The position numbers were made by a program, and so were the translations under genes. A model generated the notes under the pieces. The model was not told the origin of the DNA, searched no databases, and saw nothing but the letters and a program-made list of their open reading frames with translations. From Afipia sp. (GTDB taxonomy: Bacteria; Pseudomonadota; Alphaproteobacteria; Rhizobiales; Xanthobacteraceae), in NCBI GenBank assembly GCA_017308595.1, contig JAFKER010000006.1:310001-374000 (forward strand): a stretch of 64,000 bases of DNA. The letters are read 5' to 3'. Of this stretch, positions 1 through 8,721 are shown piece after piece (position 1 is the first letter of the stretch; every line of letters starts with the position of its first letter).

Positions 1-95
1 CAGGCAGCCCCGTCAAGGCGGAGCCACGGTCATCCACAGCGACCCACAGGCGAAAGAAAAGCCGGCGGCCATCAAGCCGTTTTCACTTGCGTATT
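1..95. other. left edge of window, no gene called
   Basis: All three forward frames are open for at least part of this stretch, and the second frame stays open to about position 145. It could be the tail of a gene that begins outside the window and converges on the DUF1244 gene. I recognise no family in the translations, so no gene is called. Confidence 0.3.
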
Positions 96-398
96 TCAGT
101 GACCCGGATGGTTTTTCTTCATCGCGGCGGCCTGATCCGGTGTAGCCTCGGTCTGATAGGTCGCCTTCCAGGTCTCATAGGGCATGCCGTAGACCGCCTC
201 GCGGCTTTCATCCTTGCTAAGCGCCACACCCTTGCCGTCGGCGGCGTCCTTCAGCCAGTTGGACAGACAATTGCGGCAGAAGCCTGCGAGATTCATCAGC
301 TCGATATTCTGCACATCTGTCCGTTCGCGCAGATGCGCGACAAGGCGGCGAAAAACGGCCGCTTCCAGTTCAGTCCGGGTCTGCTCGTCGATGGCCAT
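96..398 (-). CDS. DUF1244 family protein
   Basis: This is a 100-residue cytosolic protein of the DUF1244 family, whose function is not established. The family signature is present in the middle of the chain: RTDVQNIELMNLAGFCRNC, with the conserved cysteine pair at C41 and C44, which could bind a metal. Length matches the family, and there is no signal peptide or membrane segment. It is transcribed away from the DUF1036-pyk pair; as I recall, DUF1244, DUF1036 and pyruvate kinase are often neighbours in Rhizobiales. The family assignment is firm and the function is unknown. Confidence 0.85.
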   Translation of the reverse strand: MAIDEQTRTELEAAVFRRLVAHLRERTDVQNIELMNLAGFCRNCLSNWLKDAADGKGVALSKDESREAVYGMPYETWKATYQTEATPDQAAAMKKNHPGH

Positions 399-567
399 GA
401 TGATATTCCGCTGTTTCGATCGCTGACTGCCCTGCAGGCATCTTCACATAGGGCCTGATCCGGGGATTTTAAGCCCGCCAGACGCTCCCGTACTTTCCAT
501 AGGGCGAAAAAAACCAGATGAACCCGCGTCAGGCCGTGCCGAGTGGCCTATGAAAGCTCCTGACGGT

Positions 568-596
568 TTGGCGAAACCGCCAAGCCGCTCTATAGT
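568..596 (+). promoter_or_regulatory. putative sigma70-type promoter for DUF1036-pyk
   Basis: A -35-like TTGGCG (568-573) and a -10-like TATAGT (591-596) are separated by 17 bases, which would place the start of transcription near 603 and leave a leader of about 110 bases. The -35 half lies inside a short palindrome, TTGGCG-AAAC-CGCCAA (568-583), which could also be an operator. The rest of the gap 399-713 holds nothing else I can name. Confidence 0.4.
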
Positions 597-713
597 GACC
601 CGGCCTGACCGGAAACGGGAACCACGCTTTTACCGATCATGCTCAATGTGTTACGCGAAATCAATAAACGGTTGATAGTATCTGCTGACATGACAGCCAC
701 GATTTCCCGCCGC

Positions 714-1241
714 ATGAAATTGCACCGAACACTGATCGCCGCCCTTACAGGATTTGTTGCGCTCACTGCCCTGTGCGCGTGGAGCGATCCTGCGGCAGCC
801 GATTTCCGTTTGTGCAACAATACATCGAGCCGTGTCGGCATCGCCCTTGGCTACAAGGACAGCGAAGGCTGGGTGACGGAGGGCTGGTGGAACGTCTCGT
901 CCCGCGCCTGCGAAACCCTGCTGCGTGGAACACTTGTCGCACGATACTATTATATCTACGCCATCGACTATGACCGCGGCGGTGAATGGTCGGGGCAGGC
1001 TTTCATGTGTTCGCGCGACAAGGAATTCACCATCAAGGGCACAGAGGACTGCTTGGCGCGCGGTTTCGACCGCACCGGATATTTCGAGGTTGATACCGGC
1101 GAACAGCGTGCCTGGACCGTCCAGCTGACCGAATCCAACGAACAGACCCCGCGTACTCCAGGCCTTCCCGGAATGCCGAATGCGCCGGGTGCTGCACAAC
1201 CCGGCGCACTTCCCGGCGCAGCTCCTGGAAATCCGAAATGA
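714..1241 (+). CDS. DUF1036 domain secreted protein
   Basis: This is a DUF1036 protein, a small secreted family of unknown function found widely in Alphaproteobacteria. The start at 714 was chosen because it gives a clean signal peptide (MKLHRTLIAALTGFVALTAL, cleavage after DPAAA). Upstream in-frame starts at 690 and 639 would only add a non-hydrophobic leader, and none of the three has a good ribosome binding site. The mature domain begins DFRLCNNTSSRVGIALGY and carries four cysteines, consistent with disulfides in the periplasm. The C-terminus is a Pro/Gly/Ala-rich tail. The stop codon overlaps the pyruvate kinase start (ATGA), so the two are translationally coupled. Confidence 0.85.
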   Translation: MKLHRTLIAALTGFVALTALCAWSDPAAADFRLCNNTSSRVGIALGYKDSEGWVTEGWWNVSSRACETLLRGTLVARYYYIYAIDYDRGGEWSGQAFMCSRDKEFTIKGTEDCLARGFDRTGYFEVDTGEQRAWTVQLTESNEQTPRTPGLPGMPNAPGAAQPGALPGAAPGNPK

Positions 1242-2674
1242 GACGTCTGCGACGCATCAAAATTCTCGCTACCCTCGGTCCCGTCTCATCTGACAGCGCA
1301 ACTATCCGCAAGCTGTTCGAAGCGGGCGCGGACGTGTTCCGCATCAACATGAGCCACACGCCGCACGACAAGATGCGCGAGCTTGTGTCGACGATCCGCA
1401 ATGTGGAGAGCAGTTACGGGCGACCGATAGGCATTCTTGTCGACCTGCAGGGTCCCAAGCTGCGGCTCGGCAATTTTGAGAACGGTTTTGTCGAACTCAA
1501 CAACGGCGCGATGTTCACCCTCGATGCCGATCCGGCGCCGGGCAACAAGACCCGCGTCCATCTGCCCCATCCGGAAATCCTGAAAGCGCTGCGGCCAGGC
1601 CACGCGCTTTTGATCGATGACGGCAAGCTTCGCCTGATCGCCGAGGAAACATCCCCCGATCACGCATTGGTGCGCGTCGTCACCGGCGGCAAGATGTCCG
1701 ACCGCAAGGGCGTCAGCCTTCCGGACACCGACCTTCCGGTGTCTGCGATGACGCCGAAGGACCGCGCCGACCTCGAAGCCGCGCTTGAAACCGGTATCGA
1801 CTGGGTCGCGCTATCTTTCGTGCAACGCGCGGATGACGTGATCGAAGCCAAGAAGCTGGTGCGTGGCCGCGCCTCGATCATGTCGAAAATCGAAAAGCCG
1901 CAGGCAATCGATCGTCTTGCCGAAATCATGGAAGCATCCGACGCGCTGATGGTCGCGCGCGGCGACCTCGGCGTGGAATTGCCCGCCGAGCGCGTCCCCG
2001 GACTTCAAAAGCAGATGACCCGCATGGCGCGGCGTGCCGGCAAGCCGGTGGTCGTCGCGACACAGATGCTGGAATCGATGATCAGTTCTCCGGTGCCCAC
2101 ACGCGCCGAAGTGTCAGACGTCGCCAACGCCGTCTTCGAGGGGGCCGATGCCATCATGCTGTCTGCAGAATCCGCCGCCGGAAAATTCCCGGTCGAAGCA
2201 GTCATGACAATGAACCGTATCGGCGAAGAGTGCGAGCGAGATCCGACCTATCGCGGCGTGATCGCCGCGCAGCGCCCGGATCCGGAATCGACTGCGGGCG
2301 ACGCCATCGCCGATGCTGCACGGCAAATCGCCGAAACCCTCGACCTCTCCGCCATCATCTGCTGGACGAGTTCCGGCTCGACGGCACTGCGCGTCGCGCG
2401 CGAACGGCCGAAGCCGCCCGTTGTCGCCATCACGCCGAACGTAAACACCGGACGCAAGCTGGCGCTGGTTTGGGGGGTGCATTGCGTGATCGCCGAAGAC
2501 GCCCATGATCAGGACGACATGATCGACCGCGCGGCAAGCATTTCATTCCGCGATGGATTTGCGAAGGCCGGTCAGCGCGTCATCATCGTCGCAGGCGTGC
2601 CGCTCGGCACACCCGGCACCACCAACATGGTCCGCATCGCCTCCGTCGGCCCCTCGGGCGACGCCGACATGTGA
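1238..2674 (+). CDS. pyk: pyruvate kinase
   Basis: Pyruvate kinase converts phosphoenolpyruvate and ADP to pyruvate and ATP in the last step of glycolysis. The 478-residue length is normal. The N-terminal RRIKILATLGPVS, the active-site lysine segment MSKIEKPQAI, the metal-binding MVARGDLGVELP and the following KPVVVATQMLESM are all intact. The barrel carries the inserted B domain at roughly residues 70-165 and ends in the usual C-terminal regulatory domain. It overlaps the DUF1036 gene by four bases and should be expressed from the same promoter. The coupling of a glycolytic enzyme to a secreted protein is conserved in relatives as far as I recall, but unexplained. Confidence 0.97.
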   Translation: MRRLRRIKILATLGPVSSDSATIRKLFEAGADVFRINMSHTPHDKMRELVSTIRNVESSYGRPIGILVDLQGPKLRLGNFENGFVELNNGAMFTLDADPAPGNKTRVHLPHPEILKALRPGHALLIDDGKLRLIAEETSPDHALVRVVTGGKMSDRKGVSLPDTDLPVSAMTPKDRADLEAALETGIDWVALSFVQRADDVIEAKKLVRGRASIMSKIEKPQAIDRLAEIMEASDALMVARGDLGVELPAERVPGLQKQMTRMARRAGKPVVVATQMLESMISSPVPTRAEVSDVANAVFEGADAIMLSAESAAGKFPVEAVMTMNRIGEECERDPTYRGVIAAQRPDPESTAGDAIADAARQIAETLDLSAIICWTSSGSTALRVARERPKPPVVAITPNVNTGRKLALVWGVHCVIAEDAHDQDDMIDRAASISFRDGFAKAGQRVIIVAGVPLGTPGTTNMVRIASVGPSGDADM

Positions 2675-2698
2675 TCCCGATCGGTTCAGCGGCTTGTC

Positions 2699-3103
2699 TC
2701 AAGCCGCCTTGTCGGTGTGAGGATGGATCAGCACATCGCTCGTCGCCTGAGCCGTGCGCGCTGCATCCTTGACGGTCCCCTGTGTCAACCGCATCAGACG
2801 CTGCGCTTCCTCGCCATATTGCGTGAACGCGGTCTGCCAGAACTGGGCATAGGCCTGCTGCAAATCCTGCACCGAGCGGCAATCATGGATCGTCCGGAAA
2901 AACTGGACGTCCTCGCGCAATCTCATGCCGACGAATTCGGACCATTCCTTGCCGAGGTTCTGCATCGCCGTGCCGATCTGCGCGTTGAACTTCGCGGTTT
3001 CGCTCAGCACGGTTTCGTTCACCTCGCTCACGCGCGCGAGATCCGGAAAAGGAATAGTGCCGGATGCGTTGAATACGCTGTCGCTGTTTGATGGAGTTGT
3101 CAT
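2699..3103 (-). CDS. phasin family protein
   Basis: A 134-residue phasin-like protein. Phasins coat polyhydroxyalkanoate storage granules in the cytoplasm and limit their size and fusion. The sequence is mostly amphipathic helix without cysteines or membrane segments; the segment FNAQIGTAMQNLGKEWSEF and the later FWQTAFTQYGEEAQRLMR are typical phasin helices. The start at 3103 is preferred over one 27 bases upstream because an AAAGG ribosome binding site lies seven bases before it. It converges on pyk with a 24-base gap. Granule-related genes also occur near 22.7 kb, and the sRNA near 27.1 kb may belong to the same physiology. Confidence 0.8.
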   Translation of the reverse strand: MTTPSNSDSVFNASGTIPFPDLARVSEVNETVLSETAKFNAQIGTAMQNLGKEWSEFVGMRLREDVQFFRTIHDCRSVQDLQQAYAQFWQTAFTQYGEEAQRLMRLTQGTVKDAARTAQATSDVLIHPHTDKAA

Positions 3104-3271
3104 GATCGGACCTTTATTTTGCTGGAGCAAGAAAGGACGCGTTGAACGCCGTCACTCCATCACTGATCAATGGCAGCAGTATGATGCTCATTGCATCGTG
3201 ACTGAAAATGAATCGCCTTGATCTGCATCAAGCAGGCAAAGGTCAGCGATGATGACCGATCAACGCAACGA

Positions 3272-4267
3272 TCAATGGTCATCCGCTGACGCGGATGAGT
3301 TGGCCTGCACTTTCGCCGCGATCGCCTCGATCTCCGCGACAATCGGATCGGTCGCATAGACCTGCGGCATGTGGCCGCCATTCGGCAGCACGACCAGCCT
3401 GGTCTGCGGTACGGCAGCGGCAAATGGCCGCGAATGAATATCGGTTGAGACCGTCTTGTCTGCATCCCCCGCAATGATCGTCACGGGGATCCGGATCGAC
3501 GGATAGCGCGGCGACTGCTTCACCATCTCCGCTTTCAGCGTTGTCAAATCCCAGGCATTATTGAGAAAGACCCGTGGCCGCAACACCATACGCACCGCAG
3601 TGGCTTCGATATATCCGTCCGGCATGGACTGCGGCGCAAAGACGTAACGCGTGCCGCTGTCAACGAGGAACGTGCCCAACGGCAGGGTGATGGTATAGGC
3701 GAGCAGCGGGCCGATCACCGGAACCGCAGCGATCTTGTTGAAGTTACCGACGCCGCCGGGCCAGGGATAAGCCACAGGCGACAGCATGACGATAGCCGCA
3801 ACGCGCTTCGGATAATCCAGTGCCATCGCCGGCATCAGCGATCCGGCCCATGAATGACCGACGAGGATGGCGCGGTCGATGCCGAGCTTGCCCAATGCTT
3901 CATCGATCATGCGCGCCTGAATCGCGGGCGTCGAATCCGCGATATTGTCTCGGGTACTCCAGCCATGCCCCGGACGGTCGATCAGGATCACGCGGTGATT
4001 TTTCGCCAGCTTGTCACCCAGCGGCTTGCGCATGGTGAGCAGGCTTGAACTCGCTCCATGGACGAGAACGATGGGCAGCCCGCGATCATAGGTCGGCCCC
4101 AGCTCCACGACATGAAGCCGGGCGCCTTTAACATCGATGAAGCTGCCCTCGGGCGGATGGTTTCGCTTGAGCGCATACACGCCCGCCTGCGTGACCAAAG
4201 CCAGCACCGCCAGCACGATCACCACAGCCATCACAACCATGAAAGAAGCCCGGAGAACTGTTCGCAC
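3272..4267 (-). CDS. membrane-anchored alpha/beta hydrolase
   Basis: A 331-residue alpha/beta-hydrolase whose substrate cannot be told from sequence. One N-terminal membrane helix (residues about 8-33) probably anchors it with the catalytic domain in the periplasm. The oxyanion region is LVHGASSS, the nucleophile elbow is GHSWAGS with Ser139, the acid is likely the Asp in IAGDADKTVS, and the base is the His in PNGGHMPQ. The triad therefore looks complete. It stands alone between the phasin and TPR genes. Hydrolases of this layout are often annotated as esterase or epoxide-hydrolase-like, but nothing here distinguishes these. Confidence 0.8.
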   Translation of the reverse strand: MRTVLRASFMVVMAVVIVLAVLALVTQAGVYALKRNHPPEGSFIDVKGARLHVVELGPTYDRGLPIVLVHGASSSLLTMRKPLGDKLAKNHRVILIDRPGHGWSTRDNIADSTPAIQARMIDEALGKLGIDRAILVGHSWAGSLMPAMALDYPKRVAAIVMLSPVAYPWPGGVGNFNKIAAVPVIGPLLAYTITLPLGTFLVDSGTRYVFAPQSMPDGYIEATAVRMVLRPRVFLNNAWDLTTLKAEMVKQSPRYPSIRIPVTIIAGDADKTVSTDIHSRPFAAAVPQTRLVVLPNGGHMPQVYATDPIVAEIEAIAAKVQANSSASADDH

Positions 4268-4350
4268 GAGGAGAAATACGGCGGCTCGATAAATAGGTTT
4301 CGCGTCAAAGGGAATCCGGCTCGCATGGAGACCGGCATCGTCAATATGGA

Positions 4351-5016
4351 TTAAATATCGCGGCCCTCGACCTTCTCCGTCAGGGATTTGACGAGATCCG
4401 GGACGCGTTCGAGATAAGGGTTGATGGCCAACGCCTTGCGGAAGGCTTCCAGCGCGTGCTTATCGTCGCCGGTTTCCTGCATGATCATGCCAAGACCCGC
4501 CAAAGCGCCGAAATGACGCGGCTCGCGGATCAGGACCTGACGGATGTCCTCCATCGAGCGGCTATAATTGTTCTGCAGGTAATAAATCGTCGCCCGCCGG
4601 TTCCAGGCTTCGATGTAATCGGGACGAAGCTTGATCACGGCGTCGAGCAGCTTCAGCGCGACATCCATGTCCTTGCCGTCCAGCGCAAGTTTCGCCCGCG
4701 CCATCAGCAGCGCAGCGGTGTCGCTGGGCGTCGCGGTCCAGACCGCCCAGATTCGGGCTTCGACAGCCTTTGCACTCTCCTGATCCGGCGCCGCCTTCAG
4801 CGCGCCGAACAGAAAATCGAGATTTTTGGCCTTGTCGCCGGTCACGCGCGGCAGCTTGGCGGGCGGCTGCGGTAGTTTTTTCTGCTTCGCCGGAGGCTGC
4901 TGAGGGGCCTGCGCGGCCGCAGGCACAACAGCGAGCGCCGCCAGCACCGCAACGCCGATTGCGAGTTTCAAAACCGCCCGCGTTCCATCCGCCCTGTTTG
5001 CCGACTGCAATGCCAT
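4351..5016 (-). CDS. tetratricopeptide repeat protein, exported
   Basis: A 221-residue periplasmic TPR protein. The start at 5016 gives a signal peptide ending VVPAAAQA, followed by a Pro/Gln/Lys-rich linker. An in-frame start at 5184 would run into the L36 gene and add a non-hydrophobic leader. TPR-like helix pairs fill roughly residues 75-215, including ALKLLDAVIKLRPDYIEAWN, RSMEDIRQVLIREPRHFGAL and HALEAFRKALAINPYLERV. Such proteins act as protein-protein scaffolds; the partner is not evident. It lies 121 bases downstream of rpmJ on the same strand and may be cotranscribed with it. Confidence 0.82.
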   Translation of the reverse strand: MALQSANRADGTRAVLKLAIGVAVLAALAVVPAAAQAPQQPPAKQKKLPQPPAKLPRVTGDKAKNLDFLFGALKAAPDQESAKAVEARIWAVWTATPSDTAALLMARAKLALDGKDMDVALKLLDAVIKLRPDYIEAWNRRATIYYLQNNYSRSMEDIRQVLIREPRHFGALAGLGMIMQETGDDKHALEAFRKALAINPYLERVPDLVKSLTEKVEGRDI

Positions 5017-5137
5017 GACGGAAAGTCTAGACGCGGAAAACGCCGCATGCAAAGCGCAAGCGGCGTCAAACAACAGTGATCTGGAAGGAACCTGTGCGGG
5101 TGGGCAACCACCCTTGGCAGATGCAGACGTCTCGAAC

Positions 5138-5263
5138 TTAGCCCTGGCGTGCCTTGAAACGGCGCTGGACCTTGTTGATGACATAGACCCGGCCCTTGCG
5201 GCGGACCAAACGGTTGTTGCGGTTACGGCCGCGGAGGGACTTCAGCGAATTACGGACCTTCAT
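5138..5263 (-). CDS. rpmJ: 50S ribosomal protein L36, zinc-free type
   Basis: A 41-residue L36 beginning [18 protein letters not shown] and rich in Arg and Lys throughout. It contains no cysteine at all, so it is the C-minus (YkgO-like) form that does not need zinc. In many bacteria this form replaces the zinc-ribbon L36 under zinc limitation, but in many alphaproteobacteria it is the sole copy. The start at 5263 is set by homology; the open frame extends 120 bases further upstream without any ribosomal-protein similarity. No Zur-type operator is obvious upstream. Confidence 0.93.
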   Translation of the reverse strand: MKVRNSLKSLRGRNRNNRLVRRKGRVYVINKVQRRFKARQG

Positions 5264-5558
5264 GGGACAATGCTCTCTGGAAGGCCGCGTTGCAGGCCGA
5301 GTATGGAAACCATTGGTTGATGGGCATATCCCACAGGCCAAGCCGCGCGGGACAGGGCGGTTTCTATGCCATCGGGGGCACAAATGTCAATCCAAACAGG
5401 CCTGTTCAGCAGCCCTAACCGGGGCAAAATGACCCCGCCGGAACCCGTTTTCCGGCTTTTCCCCGCCCGAATCAGCCTCTAAGCAGACCTTGGAGCCTGA
5501 TCACACCAAATACGGACCTGGCCCGCCCGGCAGGAATATCTGGACATTGACCACGGAC

Positions 5559-6587
5559 ATGCCCCCTGGCCGCCCGGCCGCCGCAAAAGCCATCCCGCTG
5601 ACTGGCGAAGGCCTCACAAAATCCTGTGCGCTGCCGCTACCAAACGGAGTGACGCTGCGCCGGATCGACTGGCCAACGGCGAGCGTTATCCTGTCCTATC
5701 ATTTGATCGCGCTGCTCGCCTTCATTCCATGGACCTTCAGCTGGACCGGCGTGATCGTCGCTATCGTTGCGGCGCGGCTGTCCGGATTGCTCGGCATCAA
5801 CATCTGCTACCATCGCTTGCTGACCCATCGCGGCTTCAAATGCCCGAAATGGTTTGAACACACGCTGGCGGTGATTGCCGTGTGCTGTGTGCAGGACACG
5901 CCCGCGCGCTGGGTCGCGGTGCATCGCCGCCATCACCAGCACGCCGACGAACAACCCGATCCGCATAGCCCGCTGGTGAATTTTCTCTGGGGCCATATCG
6001 GCTGGCTGGTCATCAAGAATCCCGAGCTGAATCGCCTCGGCATCTACGACCGTTACGCCAAGGACATCCTGCGCGATCCGTTCTATGTCGCGCTTGAACG
6101 CAACTGGCTCCAGCTCAAGATCATTCTCGTACAGTGGGTTGTGTTCTTCGGCCTCGGCTTTCTCGCCGAACTGGCAATGGGCGGCACGGTGATGCAGGCG
6201 CTCCAATTCGGCACCAGCATCCTGCTGTGGGGCGTGTTCGTGCGCACGGTCTTCGTCTGGCACCAGACATGGGCGGTTAATTCCGTGACCCACTTGTGGG
6301 GTTATCGCAACTACAAGACCGACGAGGACAGCCGGAACAACGTCTTCATCGGTCTGCTCGCCCATGGCGAGGGCTGGCATAACAATCACCACGCCGACCC
6401 GCGCTCGGCGAAGCACGGCCACAAGTGGTGGGAATTCGACACCACATGGCTGACCATCCGCCTTTTTGAAAAGCTTGGCCTCGCCACCGACATTATCGGG
6501 CCGAGCCCGTATGTCATGGCAAAGGCCGGAACCGCGAAGGGCCAAACCATTACAACGCATGGTCCCGACGGCACGCCAATTTACTAA
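5559..6587 (+). CDS. acyl-CoA/fatty acid desaturase
   Basis: A 342-residue membrane fatty acid desaturase, probably delta-9 type, which introduces a cis double bond into an acyl chain using a di-iron centre, oxygen and electrons from a redox partner. The three histidine boxes are intact: HRLLTH (residues 85-90), HRRHH (122-126) and HNNHH in the C-terminal third. Hydrophobic segments at about 42-62 and 64-82 and a pair around 190-230 give the usual four-helix layout. The ATG at 5559 is preferred to a TTG at 5490. No redox partner gene is adjacent. The gap 5264-5558 holds no other gene that I can see. Confidence 0.92.
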   Translation: MPPGRPAAAKAIPLTGEGLTKSCALPLPNGVTLRRIDWPTASVILSYHLIALLAFIPWTFSWTGVIVAIVAARLSGLLGINICYHRLLTHRGFKCPKWFEHTLAVIAVCCVQDTPARWVAVHRRHHQHADEQPDPHSPLVNFLWGHIGWLVIKNPELNRLGIYDRYAKDILRDPFYVALERNWLQLKIILVQWVVFFGLGFLAELAMGGTVMQALQFGTSILLWGVFVRTVFVWHQTWAVNSVTHLWGYRNYKTDEDSRNNVFIGLLAHGEGWHNNHHADPRSAKHGHKWWEFDTTWLTIRLFEKLGLATDIIGPSPYVMAKAGTAKGQTITTHGPDGTPIY

Positions 6588-6619
6588 GCTCGGCCTGACG
6601 TGTCCCGATCAGAAAATCA

Positions 6620-6653
6620 AAAGCCCGCCCCGTACAATCTCGGAGCGGGCTTT
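6620..6653. terminator. bidirectional terminator between desaturase and Bug gene
   Basis: The arms AAAGCCCGC (6620-6628) and GCGGGCTTT (6645-6653) form a perfect stem with a 16-base loop. T-rich sequence follows on the minus strand and a short TTT run on the plus strand, so the hairpin can end both converging transcripts. Confidence 0.75.
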
Positions 6654-6674
6654 CTGCGATCCTAAGGTCAACGC

Positions 6675-7646
6675 TTACTGTTGCGGAACCTTCGCGGTTT
6701 TCACCACGCCCGACCATTTGCTGATTTCAGCATCCACAAACTTGGTGAAGTCAGCACCGGTGAGCTTGCCAGGCTCGACACCCTGGGTCGCGAACTTCTC
6801 CCGGGTCGCAGGCGCTGCGAGAATGTCCTTCATCACCGCAACCAGCTTGGTATAGGCCGCGTTGTTATTGGCGGCCGGCATGTAAAGGCCGAACCAGGCG
6901 GTGGCTTCAAAGCCTTTCACGCCGGACTCATCAAGCGTCGGCGCATTTGGCAGCGAGGCCGCCCGCTCCTTGCTGGTCACGGCGAGCACGCGGATGGTTC
7001 CGGCGGCAGCCGCAGGCAGGACCGTCGGCAGCGTATCGAACATGATCGGAATGTGCCCACCGATCAAATCATTCATCGCCGGCGCCGCGCCCTTGTAGGG
7101 AACGTGCACAATGTCGATGCCCGCCATCTGCTTGAACAGTTCACCGGACAGGTGGTTGGCGCCGCCAATGCCTGCCGAGCCGAATGACAGTTTACCGGGC
7201 TCCTTCTTCGCCATCGCGATCAGGTCCGCAACAGTCTTGGCCGGGAAATCCTTGTTCACGACAAGCGCGTTCGGCGCGCTTGCCACCACGGCGATCGGCG
7301 AAAAATCCTTCTGCGTGTCGTAAGGGAGCTTCGCGTAAAGGCTTGGATTGATGACGTGGTGGGTCGCCGTCAGCAACAGCACGCTGCCGTCATTCGGCGA
7401 CTTCGCGACCATTTCGGAGCCGATCGTGCCCGATGCACCGGCGCGATTCTCCACAATGGTGGTGACGCCGAGCTTGTCGCCGAGATACTGCGCGACAAAC
7501 CGCGCCAGAATGTCGGTGGTGCCACCCGCCGGGAACGGCACGATGATCTTGATGTTACCGGGCGGGAACTGGTCGTTGGCTCTGGCATCGCCAACGGCGG
7601 CACCGACCATGAACACGCACATGATTGCAGCAAGAATTGATTTCAT
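6675..7646 (-). CDS. Bug-family tripartite tricarboxylate transporter substrate-binding protein
   Basis: A 323-residue periplasmic solute-binding protein of the Bug/TctC family, which captures organic acids for the TctAB membrane permease. It has a signal peptide (to about residue 23, ending DARA) and then the family pattern: the N-terminal NIKIIVPFPAGGTTDILAR, VVENRAGASGTIG, and VPYKGAAPAMNDLIGGHI. No tctA or tctB gene is present in the window, so the permease must be encoded elsewhere, if the protein is used for transport at all. It is the last gene of the MaoC-monooxygenase-Bug cluster, 43 bases after a second Bug gene. Confidence 0.9.
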   Translation of the reverse strand: MKSILAAIMCVFMVGAAVGDARANDQFPPGNIKIIVPFPAGGTTDILARFVAQYLGDKLGVTTIVENRAGASGTIGSEMVAKSPNDGSVLLLTATHHVINPSLYAKLPYDTQKDFSPIAVVASAPNALVVNKDFPAKTVADLIAMAKKEPGKLSFGSAGIGGANHLSGELFKQMAGIDIVHVPYKGAAPAMNDLIGGHIPIMFDTLPTVLPAAAAGTIRVLAVTSKERAASLPNAPTLDESGVKGFEATAWFGLYMPAANNNAAYTKLVAVMKDILAAPATREKFATQGVEPGKLTGADFTKFVDAEISKWSGVVKTAKVPQQ

Positions 7647-7689
7647 GATTTCGAACTCTCGTTAGTGATTTCGTTCGCGCGCGCCAGCC

Positions 7690-8673
7690 TTACGGCTGAC
7701 GCAGCAGCTTTGCGCGCTCGACCAGCGAACGTTCAGAGACATAGAATTCGCCGGCCCATTTCTGATATTCACCTGGCGGCTTCTGCCATTCGGTCTGTCC
7801 GAGCGTAACCAGCAGCTTCTTGTATTCGTCGCTGTCGGCGGCCGTCTTGAACGCCTTGTAAAGCCGGTCGACGACCGCAGGCGACATGCCCTTGGGACCA
7901 ACAAGTCCGTAAGGCGCGGGATAGACAAGATCATAACCGAGACTTTTTGCTGTCGGCGCGCCGGGCAGTGACGCCACCGGCTGCGGATCGAACGAAAGCA
8001 GCACGCGCATTTTGCCCGACTGGACATAAGGCAGAATGGTGCCGATGGCATCGACCGTCGCCATGGTGTGTCCGCCAAGGATCGCAGTGACCGCTTCGCT
8101 GCTGCCCTTGTATCCGACATGGGTGATCTTGACGTCGGCCATGCCGGCAAGCGCTTCCGCGAGCAGGTGCATGGTGGTGCCCGCGCCTGCGGTGGCCACC
8201 GTCAGAACGTCAGGGTTCTTCTTGGCGTAAGCGACGAAATCGGCGGTCGTCTTCAAGGGCGAGTCTGCGTTCACCGCGAGGACGAACGTGTAACCGCCAA
8301 GCCCCGTAATCCAGGTGAAATCCTTGATCGGATCCCAGTCCACCTTCTGCATGTAAGGATAGCGCAAAAGACCCGCCGTTGCCGCCGCAATGGTGTAGCC
8401 GTCAGGGGCATCAGTCTTTGCCATGGTCGACGGGGCCAGTGTCGCGCCCGCGCCCGGGCGATTCTCGACAACGATCGGCTGGCCGAGATCCTTGGCTGCG
8501 AGTTCGGCAAGCTTGCGGAATGTCGTGTCGGTCGCGCCGCCCGCGGCGAATCCGACCAGCAATCTGATCGGCCGGTTCGGATAGGCGTCCTGAGCCACGG
8601 CAAACTGCGATGATGCGGCGATCATACCGATAGCGATCAATCCAGATCGCAACACATCCAAATACCTGCGCAT
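7690..8673 (-). CDS. Bug-family substrate-binding protein, second copy
   Basis: A 327-residue Bug/TctC solute-binding protein with signal peptide (cleavage near SSQFAVAQD) and the family segments IRLLVGFAAGGATDTTFR, VVENRPGAGAT and THVGYKGSSEAVTAILGG. A strong ribosome binding site, AGGAGGGAG, lies just upstream. It is clearly diverged from the neighbouring copy, so the pair is more likely two receptors with different ligands than a recent duplication. The gap to the monooxygenase gene upstream is 48 bases, which supports one operon. Confidence 0.9.
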   Translation of the reverse strand: MRRYLDVLRSGLIAIGMIAASSQFAVAQDAYPNRPIRLLVGFAAGGATDTTFRKLAELAAKDLGQPIVVENRPGAGATLAPSTMAKTDAPDGYTIAAATAGLLRYPYMQKVDWDPIKDFTWITGLGGYTFVLAVNADSPLKTTADFVAYAKKNPDVLTVATAGAGTTMHLLAEALAGMADVKITHVGYKGSSEAVTAILGGHTMATVDAIGTILPYVQSGKMRVLLSFDPQPVASLPGAPTAKSLGYDLVYPAPYGLVGPKGMSPAVVDRLYKAFKTAADSDEYKKLLVTLGQTEWQKPPGEYQKWAGEFYVSERSLVERAKLLRQP

Positions 8674-8721
8674 TTATTTCTCCCTCCTGTTCCGGATTGT
8701 CTCCGGCTTCTGATCTGTCCG